This document shows positions 37,602 through 49,300 of a stretch of 64,000 nucleotides of DNA, in pieces; the stretch's first letter is position 1; the number at the start of each line of letters is the position of its first letter. The notes beneath the pieces were generated by a model. It saw only the letters and a program-made list of their open reading frames with translations. It searched no databases and was not told the origin of the DNA. Both the position numbers and the translations under genes were made by a program. The stretch is from Lithodes maja. Taxonomy: Eukaryota > Arthropoda > Malacostraca > Decapoda > Lithodidae. The stretch is taken from contig JBAKBP010003134.1 in assembly GCA_037953745.1 (NCBI GenBank), forward strand, positions 62,001-126,000, read 5' to 3'.

Positions 37602-38528
37602 CTAAAAGATTTGTTGCAGAAATAAAATGGATAATCTTCTAGCTAGAATGCTAATTGGGGATGAGAGCAGAATAGCGGAAAGCGAAATACCAGCTTGACT
37701 AGAAACACAATTAGGAATGACCCTCGCACCCTTGACACCCAACTTGTACCAATGCCCAGAGCAGTCCTCCCGTCCGCGGCGTGCCACCGTGATGGAGAGA
37801 ATGGTGTTGGAGTTAAGATCGGCCGTGAGAGTGTGGTAGCGATCACCTCGGGAGTAAGTTAAGTTGAAGTGAAGTGCCTCTCGGGTTCCATGCGTGCTGT
37901 ATAGGGCATAATTAGGGTAGGGGAAACAGAAGGAGAGAGACACTGCGACTAAAATTTCCTCACTTCCGGCCTCCGGGGGGAGTCGGATGAGATCAGAGGG
38001 CGCCAGGCTGAGGCGGCTCCACCCATTGTCAGAGCTAGGCACCCATTATCCATGACCTCAAAGCTGGGGAACCTAATCGTTGGTCCCCCATAGGTCGTGT
38101 TCACCCGGTCTACCATAGTGACTCTCAAATTGGTTTCTTGGGTTAGTTCGCCAACCTCCTTTTGATTCAGCTGGACAGTGAAGCTGTTGCTAGAAGCTGT
38201 CAGAAAGAAAGTGAAGACATTGTACCACTCCCCAAAGGCAAATGGAGGCCCTACAGCCGCGTGTTCCCAGCTGGTGACATTGAGACAGCCGACACCAGCC
38301 GAATGGATGTTATTGTCGATGAGAGAATTATCCATGACCAAACAGGCAGCTGGCGAGCCCTCCGCTGTCAACAGCTCCCAATAGACCGTCCACCTTGGGT
38401 TATATCTCACAGGGAACATTTGCACGGTGATTGGTACACACCTGGCCAGCATACGGCGGAACCAGCAGGGTCAACAGCAGGAGGACCAAGGACTGCTTAG
38501 GAAGAATCCCACCTCTGCCGGTCATCAT
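37602..38528 (-). pseudogene. glycoprotein family copy G7, broken
   Basis: Begins with two adjacent ATGs (38523-38528) and the start of a signal peptide. A deletion of the segment between the signal peptide and the first ectodomain block leaves the rest (37949-38452) in a different frame. A second break near 38030, where part of the ALTECDNGW code is missing, shifts the frame again (37602-38042). The remaining sequence is as close to G6 as other intact copies, so the damage looks recent. The normal poly(A) signal is also lost. Confidence 0.7.
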
Positions 38529-39109
38529 GATGTTTCCTGTAAATTACAGCATGGTTATAAAACACCGTCGAACCTGAGTTGGTGCGGGCGGGGGTGCGTT
38601 ACTAGATCACTAAGGCACATAGGTGTGTGTGTGTGGGGCCTACCGGACAAACAAGAATAAACGTTACTACGATAGATGAATAGATAGTAAGGCAATGTGG
38701 TAAGTAATGATCAATAGGTATTTTTTGTTTAGCCACCTTTTTGGTTTTTATTAGAGCCGTACCACTCACATGTGCAAGACATGAGATATATAAACGGGGC
38801 TTTTTAACTAAAAACTAGGCTAGCTATAAAGTAAGATTGACTTGACCAAAATAATATTACGAGAGCTGCTGGCAAGGTGGAAAATGAAACAAATTGTTCT
38901 GGTTAAATACATTTTATTGAAAAAAATCAAAATCATACCACAGTGCACATAGGTGTGAGTAGTACGGCTCTAAATCAAAAATAAAGGGCCGTATCCCTCC
39001 TGGATGGTAATAACACCGTCGGGTATACCGCATATTCATTTGCCCGCTAAAGGGTCAGTTAAAAAAATTTGTTGCAGAACCAAAATAGATAGTAAACAAT
39101 GATTGAATG
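38529..39109. other. spacer between G7 and G8
   Basis: G7 TATA and leader, a GTTGGTGCGGGCGGGGGTGC patch, the plus-strand TTTTTGGTTTTTATTAGAGCC segment, a satellite-like core (AAAACTAGGCTAGCTATAAAG), minus AATAAA at 38913-38918, and GCCCGCTAAAGGGTCAGTTAA (about 39042). No gene. Confidence 0.5.
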
Positions 39110-39310
39110 ACGTGGTGTGCCTCGGAGTTAAGATTGACCGTGGTTGTATAATCACCTCGCCACAGTTACTCGCAAATTAGTTTCTTGGGTTAGTTCACCA
39201 GATTCACAGTTAGACAGTATCGATATCAAAAAGAAAGTGAAGATATTGTATCACTCCTCCCCTCCCTCCACCCCCGGACAGCCGCGTTTTCCCCGAAAGG
39301 AAAGCCGGTG
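39110..39310 (-). pseudogene. strongly decayed glycoprotein fragment
   Basis: About 200 bases still match the middle of the family: GTGGTGTGCCTCGGAGTTAAG, CACAGTTACTCGCAAATTAG, TTTCTTGGGTTAGTTCACCAG and AGAAAGTGAAGATATTGTA. Long deletions join distant parts. It shows that a further copy once stood between G7 and G8. Confidence 0.55.
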
Positions 39311-39352
39311 TGAGAATTGCTAAAACAAATAGAACATGTATACAATACAGAA

Positions 39353-40405
39353 TTACAATAATAGAATAACACTAGTTATAACAATTGAACTTAGTATGTT
39401 AATTGGGGATGAGAGCAGAATAACGGAAAGCGAAGTGCCCGTAATATCAGCTTTACTAGAAATACAATTAGGAATGACCCTCGCACCCTTGAGACCCAAC
39501 GAGTACCAATACCCAGAGCAGTCCTCCCGTTCGTCGTGTACCCTCGTGATGGAGAGAATGGTGGTGGAGTTAAGATCGGCCGTGAGAGTGTGGTAGTGAT
39601 AACCTCGGGAGTAAAATATGTTTAGGTGAAGTGCCTCTCGGGTTCCGTGCGTGCTGTTGTATATGGCATAATAGTAGCGGGGAAAACAGTCGGAGAGCCC
39701 CACTGCGACTGTAATTTCCTCACTTCCGACTTTCGGGGAGAGGCGGATGAGATCAGCAGAGGGTGCCAGGCTGAGGCGGCTCCACCCACTGTCACACCCT
39801 GTCAGAGCTAGGCACCCATCATCATCCATAACCTCAAAGCTGGGGAACCTTATCTGTGGCCCCCCCTGGCTCGTCTTCACCCAGTCTACCATAGTTACCG
39901 AAAAATTGGTATCTTGGGTCAGTTCGCCAGCCTCCTTTTGATTCAACTGGACAGTGAAGCTGTTGTTGGAAGCTGTCAGAAAAAAAGTTAGGATATCATT
40001 CCACTCCCCTCCCATAAAAACTGCAGGCCGGACAGCCGCGTGTATCCAGGCGGAGAAAAATGAAGGCCGGACCACCGCGTGTTCCCATCTGGTGACATTG
40101 AGACAGCGGACACCAGCCGAACGGATGGTGTTGCGGGTGTCAGAATTCTCCATGACCAAACAGGCGACTGGTTGGCCTTTCGCCGTCAACAGCTCCCAAT
40201 AGGTCGTCCAATTTAGGTCAACTACGTTCATCAACTGCACGGTGGTTGGCAGCGGTAGTGGGGCTTCGAGACTGTCCCTATTAAATAAGAAGCGGGGGCA
40301 CGCCCGGCCAGCAGCACATGGAACCAGCAGTAGCAGCAGCAGCACCAAGGCCTGCTTAGGAATCCCACCTCCAGAACACAAACATAGGTGGTCTCTGCCG
40401 GTCAT
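39353..40405 (-). CDS. membrane glycoprotein family copy G8 (intact)
   Basis: 350 residues, the longest copy. Signal peptide about residues 19-34 (ALVLLLLLLVPCAAG). The variable loop contains an internal duplication: a WEHAVVRPSFF-type segment is followed by a related WIHAAVRPAVF segment, seen also as repeated DNA near 40020-40080. All other blocks and Cys are kept; sequons include NNSFT and NSTHG. The C-terminal anchor is long (ILSSIVITSVILLL). No TATA of the G4-G7 type is exactly conserved upstream; ATAGAATAAACACC is the closest. Probably functional. Confidence 0.75.
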   Translation of the reverse strand: MTGRDHLCLCSGGGIPKQALVLLLLLLVPCAAGRACPRFLFNRDSLEAPLPLPTTVQLMNVVDLNWTTYWELLTAKGQPVACLVMENSDTRNTIRSAGVRCLNVTRWEHAVVRPSFFSAWIHAAVRPAVFMGGEWNDILTFFLTASNNSFTVQLNQKEAGELTQDTNFSVTMVDWVKTSQGGPQIRFPSFEVMDDDGCLALTGCDSGWSRLSLAPSADLIRLSPKVGSEEITVAVGLSDCFPRYYYAIYNSTHGTREALHLNIFYSRGYHYHTLTADLNSTTILSITRVHDEREDCSGYWYSLGLKGARVIPNCISSKADITGTSLSVILLSSPINILSSIVITSVILLL

Positions 40406-41609
40406 TATGATGTTTCCTGTATGGTAATAGAATAAACACCATGTTTGAAGAGGACAACTTTTTCACAGATTTATTCGTTCACTATCTGTAAAAATACTAT
40501 TAATTTTGTAATCATTTTTACACATACACTGAAAATAGTTAAAGATATAATAATCGTGTATCTTAATTCAATGGAAAGTGAGGTGGGTGATCTTCCCCTC
40601 TTGAGGATTCAAACCTGAGTTGGGTAGGGGTGAGGTTGCGGTGGCGACTACGGCGCGTAGGAGACTAAGGCAGTATATATGGTGAGGTACATAAATAATG
40701 ATGTGTGTGTGGGGGGGTTTACCCGCCACCACTTCCGGACAAACAACGTTACTACGATAGATAATAGACAAAGTGTGTTGTTTTTTGTCGCTCCGAATGT
40801 AGTAAGTAAGTATATTTTTTAGCCACTAGATAGATAGGCAAGATGGTTTGTGTCTCTTTATTTTTTGTTAAACTCATCACGTCCAGAGTAACGCGTTTTC
40901 TGGTTAAACAAAGTTTAACCAGAAAAAAATACCACACTATTCACACGTGTGACGGAGGAAAGTACGGTTATAAATAAATAAATAAACAAAAGGGGGGGTC
41001 GTATATAATTGACCAAACAATACCCTTACCACTTTTGGATCGGTGAGGTGTTTTTGTCCACTAATTGTGGTCGAGGAATTTCATCATGGGTGGGTTGTGG
41101 AAACGACGGACGACTGAGGTGTGACAGTTTTTTTTTTTTGGAGAGGTTGCGTCATATGAGTCTGAAGGGGTAAATGAAACTAATTAATTTTCTAGTTAAA
41201 TAATTATAGTTTATTGTTTAAAAAAAAATAATGCCAAAAATGTAAGTGAGTAGTACGATTCTAAATAAAACAAAAATAAAGGGCCGTATAATGTATTATA
41301 GTGACCCCAAAGCGGCGGTGTCCGCTAAAGTCCTGGATGGTGACACAGTCGGGTTTTAGTAGATACAAACATAGGTGGTCTCCGGGAGACACGAAACGGG
41401 ATTTAGAGCCCCGAAAACTAGGCTAGCCAATGTACCTACCTATCTAAAAACTAGGATTGACTTGACTCCCAAAAAAAATCTGAGATTCTACATTAAAATT
41501 AAATGGCCTGGAGACACAAAATGGGATTCAGAGCCCCTAAAACCCAGCTGGTGGAGCCGAAACGGATGGTGGCAGAATTGCTGAAATGGATATGCAAACA
41601 ATCATGGTT
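40406..41609. other. long spacer between G8 and G9
   Basis: No gene accepted. It holds a GC-rich patch near 40620-40660, a TG tract (40700-40715), plus-strand spacer segments, two minus poly(A)-type blocks (about 40895-40935 and AATAAA at 41210-41215), CCCCAAAGCGGCGG near 41305, and one and a half satellite-like monomers (41370-41560: ACGGGATTTAGAGCCCCGAA, AAACTAGGATTGACTTGAC). The block with the second poly(A) serves G9. Confidence 0.5.
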
Positions 41610-42621
41610 TTACAATAATAGAATAATAACACTAGTTATAACAATTGAACTTAGTATGATAATTGGGGATGAGAGTAGAATAGGGGAAAACGAATTGCCC
41701 GTAATACCAGCTTTACTAGAAACACAATTAGGAATGACCCTCGCACCCTTGACACCCAACATGTACCAAGACCCAGAGCAGTCCTCCTCCCCTTTGTGGT
41801 GTGCCCTCGTGATGGAGATAATGGTGGTGGAGTTAAGATCGACCATGAGAGTTTGGTAGCGATAACCTCGGGAGTAAGTTACGTTTAGGTGAAGTGCCTC
41901 TCGGGTTCCATGCGTGCTATTGTATATGGCATAATAGTTGGTGGGGAAACAGGGGTAGAGCATCACTGAGACTGTAATTTCCTCACTTCCGGCTTCCGGG
42001 GAGAGTCGGATGAGATCAGCAGAGGGTGACAGGCTGAGTCTGCTACTAAACCCACTGTTACACCCTACCAGAGCTAGGCACCCATCATCGTCCATGACCT
42101 CAAAGTTGGGTAACATAATCAGTGGTGCCCCATAGGACACGTTCACCCGGTCTATCGTAGTTACTACTAGACCATTGGTATCTTGGGTCAGTTCACCAGC
42201 CTCCCTTTGATTCAACTGGATAGTGAAGCTTTTGTTAGAAGATGTCAGGAAAAGAGTGACGACACTACCACCTCCCTGACCCCATAACAAAGGGAGGATG
42301 GACAGCCGCGTGTTCCCAGCTGGTGACATTGAGACAGCCGACACCAGCCGAACGGATTGTGTTGTTGGTGTCAAAATTCTCCATGAACAAACAGGCAGCT
42401 GGTTCGCCATCATCCGTCAACAGCTCCCAATAGATCCTCCATTGTGAGTGGTAAGATGAGAATATAAACTTCATGGTGATTGGCAGCGGTGGTGGGGTTT
42501 CGTGATTAGGTAAGATGACGGGACAATTAGTTGTGTAGTTAGCAGCACACGGAACCAACAGGGTGAGTAGTAGTAAGGCCTGCTTAGGGATCCCACCATG
42601 GTGGTCTCTGCCGGTCATCAT
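41610..42621 (-). pseudogene. glycoprotein family copy G9, one frameshift
   Basis: Start at MMTGRD (42616-42621; an in-frame ATG five codons earlier exists). The signal peptide and first 100 residues are in one frame (to about 42290). The rest, to the membrane helix (SSIVITSVIILLL) and stop at 41610, is in another. The two frames overlap at 42265-42413, and the shift lies in the variable-loop code near 42285-42300, where deletions are common in the family. Apart from this, all blocks are conserved. Probably recently inactivated, or a sequencing error. Confidence 0.65.
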
Positions 42622-42636
42622 GATAGAGGAAGACAA

Positions 42637-43360
42637 TGTTTCGCTTTAGGTCACTATCTGTAAAAAATATTATCAATAAAGTTCGCCTCATATTATATTG
42701 TGTTTATATTAATTCTGGTTGGTTATTATCAGAAAACTAATTTTGGAGAGGTAATTATAACAGTGAGAGTAATCTTTTTCTTATTGCTAATCTGAGGACG
42801 CAGTAAGATTCAAACGATAAATCTATTTGGGATGCGTATATGATCATTTCTATCGTGAACATGAGGGGAGTAATCATCATATAGTATGCATATACTGAAA
42901 AAAAATAGTTAAAGATATAATAATTTCATATATTTATTTATCCGAAAAGCGGGTGATATTCCCCGGAGGATTCGAACCTGAATGAGGTTGTTGGGGGCGG
43001 CTGCGGCGCGTTACTAGATGCCAAGGAGACACACCACTAACTAAGGCTGAGGCATGATGTATGTATGTCTCATGGCTTACCCGCCATCACTTACGGACAA
43101 ACAAGAAAAATATTACTACGATAGAGGCAAGGTTTGTTTGTATCTCTTTGTTTTAACCCTTTAGCGGATCCGAATGTGGTAAGTAAGGACCAATAAGTAT
43201 TTTTAGCCGATACGACCACCTTTTTGTTTTTATTTAGAGCCATACCTCCATCATGTGTGGTATGATTTTTGTTTACAATAAAAATATTTTAACCAGTAAA
43301 TGCGTTTATTTTCCACCTTGACTCCTCTTTGTAATGTGTCTGGAACCCTATATAATTATT
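42637..43360. other. spacer between G9 and the satellite
   Basis: AT-rich upstream region of G9, then a GC-rich patch (42985-43015), ACCCTTTAGCGGATCCGAATG (about 43144-43165), the plus-strand segment TTTTTGTTTTTATTTAGAGCC (about 43220) and ACAATAAAAATATTTTAACC (about 43274). This is the left half of a palindromic spacer, whose right half is replaced by the satellite array. No gene seen. Confidence 0.5.
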
Positions 43361-46300
43361 TTCTGAGAATAGAGCTAAAATCAGCCTAAAAACTAGGCTA
43401 GATTGGTCTTGTACGGTGGAGACACGAAACGGGGTTTAGAGCCTCTATAACTGGGCTATCTTAATACATGAGAGGTAGACATAATTATAATAGAGCTAAA
43501 ATCACCCTAAAAACTAAGATAATTAACATTGAATTGACAAAATAATATTTTCTCAAAAACTATTTTCTGAGATTGGACACTAAAGTGAATTGGTCTTGTA
43601 TGGTGGAGACACAAAACACGATTTAGAGCCCCTATAACTGGGCTATCTTAATACATGAGAGGTAGACATATAATAGAGCTAAAATCACCCTAAAAACTAA
43701 GATAATTAACATTGAATTGACAAAATAATATAAATGGGATTTAGAGCCTCTATAACTGGGCTATCTTAATACATGAGAGGTAGACATATAATAGAGCTAA
43801 AATCACCCTAAAAACTAGGCTAATTAACATTGAATTGACAAAATAATATTTTCTCAAAAACTATTTTCTGAGATTGGACACTAAAGTGAATTGGTCTTGT
43901 ATGGTGGAGACATAAAACGGGATTTAGAGCCTCTATAACTGGGCTATCTTAATACATGAGAGGTAGACATATAATAGAGCTAAAATCACCCTAAAAACTA
44001 GGCTAATTAACATTGAATTGACAAAATAATATTTTCTCAAAAACTATTTTCTGAGATTGGACACTAAAGTGAATTGGTCTTGTATGGTGGAGACATAAAA
44101 CGGGATTTAGAGCCTCTATAACTGGGCTATCTTAATACATGAGAGGTAGACATATAATAGAGCTAAAATCACCCTAAAAACTAGGCTAATTAACATTGAA
44201 TTGACAAAATAATATTTTCTCAAAAACTATTTTCTGAGATTGGACACTAAAGTGAATTGGTCTTGTATGGTGGAGACATAAACCGGGATTTAGAGCCTCT
44301 ATAACTGGGCTATCTTAATACATGAGAGGTAGACATATAATAGAGCTAAAATCACCCTAAAAACTAGGCTAATTAACATTGAATTGACAAAATAATATTT
44401 TCTCAAAAACTATTTTCTGAGATTGGACACTAAAGTGAATTGGTCTTGTATGGTGGAGACATAAAACGGGATTTAGAGCCTCTATAACTGGGCTATCTTA
44501 ATACATGAGAGGTAGACATATAATAGAGCTAAAATCACCCTAAAAACTAGGCTAATTAACATTGAATTGACAAAATAATATTTCTCAAAAACTTTTTTCT
44601 GAGATTATACACTAAAGTGAATTGGTCTTGTATGGTGGAGACATAAAACGGGATTTAGAGCCTCTATAACTGGGCTATCTTAATACACGAGAGGTAGACA
44701 TATAATAGAGCTAAAATCACCCTAAAAACTAGTCTAATTAACATTGAATTGACAAAATAATATTTCTCAAAAACTTTTTTCTGAGATTGGACACTAAAGT
44801 GAATTGGTCTTGTATGGTGGAGACATAAAACGGGATTTAGAGCCTCTATAACTGGGCTATCTTAATACACGAGAGGTAGACATATAATAGAGCTAAAATC
44901 ACCCTAAAAACTAGGCTAATTAACATTGAATTGACAAAATAATATTTTCTCAAAAACTATTTTCTGAGATTGGACACTAAAGTGAATTGGTCTTGTATGG
45001 TGGAGACATAAAAACGGGATTTAGAGCCTCTATAACTGGGCTATCTTAATACACGAGAGGTAGACATATAATAGAGCTAAAATCACCCTAAAAACTAGGC
45101 TAATTAACATTGAATTGACAAAATAATATTTTCTCAAAAACTATTTTCTGAGATTGGACACTAAAGTGAATTGGTCTTGTATGGTGGAGACATAAAAACG
45201 GGATTTAGAGCCTCTATAACTGGGCTATCTTAATACACGAGAGGTAGACATATAATAGAGCTAAAATCACCCTAAAAACTAGGCTAATTAACATTGAATT
45301 GACAAAATAATATTTTCTCAAAAACTATTTTCTGAGATTGGACACTAAAGTGAATTGGTCTTGTATGGTGGAGACATAAAAACGGGATTTAGAGCCTCTA
45401 TAACTGGGCTATCTTAATACACGAGAGGTAGACATATAATAGAGCTAAAATCACCCTAAAAACTAGGCTAATTAACATTGAATTGACAAAATAATATAAA
45501 CAGGATTTAGAGCCTCTATAACTGGGCTATCTACACGAGAGGTAGACATATAATAGAGCTAAAATCACCCTAAAAACTAGGCTAATTAACATTGAATTGA
45601 CAAAATAATATTTTCTCAAAAACTATTTTCTGAGATTGGACACTAAAGTGAATTGCTCTTGTATGGTGGAGACACAAAATGGGATTTAGAGCCTCTATAA
45701 CTGGGCTATCTTAATACATGAGAGGTAGACATATAATAGAGCTAAAATCACCCTAAAAACTAGGCTAATTAACATTGAATTGACAAAATAATATTTTCTC
45801 AAAAACTATTTTCTGAGATTGGACACTAAAGTGAATTGGTCTTGTATGGTGGAGACATAAAACGGGATTTAGAGCCTCTATAACTGGGCTATCTACACGA
45901 GAGGTAGACATATAATAGAGCTAAAATCACCCTATAAACTAGGCTAATTAACATTGAATTGACAAAATAATATTTTCTCAAAAACTATTTTCTGAGATTG
46001 GACACTAAAGTGAATTGGTCTTGTATGGTGGAGACATAAAACGGGATTTAGAGCCTCTATAACTGGGCTATCTACACGAGAGGTAGACATATAATAGAGC
46101 TAAAATCACCCTAAAAACTAGGCTAATTAACATTGAATTGACAAAATAATATTTTCTCAAAAACTATTTTCTGAGATTGGACACTAAAGTGAATTGGTCT
46201 TGTATGGTGGAGACATAAAACGGGATTTAGAGCCTCTATAACTGGGCTATCTACACGAGAGGTAGACATATAATAGAGCTAAAATCACCCTAAAAACTAG

Positions 46301-49300
46301 GCTAATTAACATTGAATTGACAAAATAATATTTTCTCAAAAACTATTTTCTGAGATTGGACACTAAAGTGAATTGGTCTTGTATGGTGGAGACATAAAAC
46401 GGGATTTAGAGCCTCTATAACTGGGCTATCTACACGAGAGGTAGACATATAATAGAGCTAAAATCACCCTAAAAACTAGGCTAATTAACATTGAATTGAC
46501 AAATAATATTTTCTCAAAAACTATTTTCTGAGATTGGACACTAAAGTGAATTGGTCTTGTATGGTGGAGACATACAACGGGATTTAGAGCTAAAATCACC
46601 CTAAAAAACTAAGATAATTAACATTGAATTGACAAAATAATAATTTCTCAAAAACTATTTTCTGAGATTGGACACTAAAGTGAATTGGTCTTGTATGGTG
46701 GAGACACAAAACGGGATTTAGAGCCAATATAACTAGGCTATCTACACGAGAGGTAGACATATAATAGAGCTAAAATCACCCTAAAAACTAAGATAATTAA
46801 CATTGAATTGACAAAATAATAATTTCTCAAAAACTATTTTCTGAGATTGGACACTAAAGTGAATTGGTCTTGTATGGTGGAGACACAAAACGGGATTTAG
46901 AGCCAATATAACTAGGCTATCTACACGAGAGGTAGACATATAATAGAGCTAAAATCACCCTAAAAACTAAGATAATTAACATTGAATTGACAAAATAATA
47001 ATTTCTCAAAAACTATTTTCTGAGATTGGACACTAAAGTGAATTGGTCTTGTATGGTGGAGACACAAAACGGGATTTAGAGCCAATATAACTAGGCTATC
47101 TACACGAGAGGTAGACATATAATAGAGCTAAAATCACCCTAAAAACTAAGATAATTAACATTGAATTGACAAAATAATAATTTCTCAAAACTATTTTCTG
47201 AGATTGGACACTAAAGTGAATTGGTCTTGTATGGTGGAGACACAAAACGGGATTTAGAGCCAATATAACTAGGCTATCTACACGAGAGGTAGACATATAA
47301 TAGAGCTAAAATCACCCTAAAAACTAAGATAATTAACATTGAATTGACAAAATAATAATTTCTCAAAAACTATTTTCTGAGATTGGACACTAAAGTGAAT
47401 TGGTCTTGTATGGTGGAGACACAAAACGGGATTTAGAGCCAATATAACTGGGCTATCTACACGAGAGGTAGACATATAATAGAGCTAAAATCACCCTAAA
47501 AACTAAGATAATTAACATTGAATTGACAAAATAATAATTTCTCAAAAACTATTTTCTGAGATTGGACACTAAAGTGAATTGGTCTTGTATGGTGGAGACA
47601 CAAAACGGGATTTAGAGCCAATATAACTGGGCTATCTACACGAGAGGTAGACATATAATAGAGCTAAAATCACCCTAAAAACTAAGATAATTAACATTGA
47701 ATTGACAAAATAATAATTTCTCAAAAAACTATTTTCTGAGATTGGACACTAAAGTGAATTGGTCTTGTATGGTGGAGACACAAAACGGGATTTAGAGCCA
47801 ATATAACTGGGCTATCTACACGAGAGGTAGACATATAATAGAGCTAAAATCACCCTAAAAACTAGGCTAATTAACATTGAATTGACAAAATAATAATTTT
47901 TCAAAAACTATTTTCTGAGATTGGACACTAAAGTGAATTGGTCTTGTATGGTGGAGACACAAAACGGGATTTAGAGCCAATATAACTGGGCTATCTACAC
48001 GAGAGGTAGACATATAATAGAGCTAAAATCACCCTAAAAACTAGGCTAATTAACATTGAATTGACAAAATAATAATTTCTCAAAAACTATTTTCTGAGAT
48101 TGGACACTAAAGTGAATTGGTCTTGTATGGTGGAGACACAAAACGGGATTTAGAGCCAATATAACTGGGCTATCTACACGAGAGGTAGACATATAATAGA
48201 GCTAAAATCACCCTAAAAACTAGGCTAATTAACATTGAATTGACAAAATAATAATTTCTCAAAAACTATTTTCTGAGATTGGACACTAAAGTGAATTGGT
48301 CTTGTATGGTGGAGACACAAAACGGGATTTAGAGCCAATATAACTGGGCTATCTACACGAGAGGTAGACATATAATAGAGCTAAAATCACCCTAAAAACT
48401 AGGCTAATTAACATTGAATTGACAAAATAATAATTTCTCAAAAACTATTTTCTGAGATTGGACACTAAAGTGAATTGGTCTTGTATGGTGGAGACACAAA
48501 ACGGGATTTAGAGCCAATATAAATGGGCTATCTACACGAGAGGTAGACATATAATAGAGCTAAAATCACCCTAAAAACTAGGCTAATTAACATTGAATTG
48601 ACAAAATAATAATTTCTCAAAAACTATTTTCTGAGATTGGACACTAAAGTGAATTGGTCTTGTATGGTGGAGACACAAAACGGGATTTAGAGCCAATATA
48701 ACTGGGCTATCTACACGAGAGGTAGACATATAATAGAGCTAAAATCACCCTAAAAAACTAGGCTAATTAACATTGAATTGACAAAATAATAATTTCTCAA
48801 AAACTATTTCTGAGATTGGACACTAAAGTGAATTGGTCTTGTATGGTGGAGACACAAAACGGGATTTAGAGCCAATATAACTGGGCTATCTACACGAGAG
48901 GTAGACATATAATAGAGCTAAACTCACCCTAAAAACTAGGCTAATTAACATTGAATTGACAAAATAATAATTTCTCAAAAACTATTTTCTGAGATTGGAC
49001 ACTAAAGTGAATTGGTCTTGTATGGTGGAGACACAAAACGGGATTTAGAGCCAATATAACTGGGCTATCTACACGAGAGGTAGACATATAATAGAGCTAA
49101 ACTCACCCTAAAAACTAGGCTAATTAACATTGAATTGACAAAATAATAATTTCTCAAAAACTATTTTCTGAGATTGGACACTAAAGTGAATTGGTCTTGT
49201 ATGGTGGAGACACAAATCGGGATTTAGAGCCAATATAACTGGGCTATCTACACGAGAGGTAGACATATAATAGAGCTAAAATCACCCTAAAAACTAAGAT

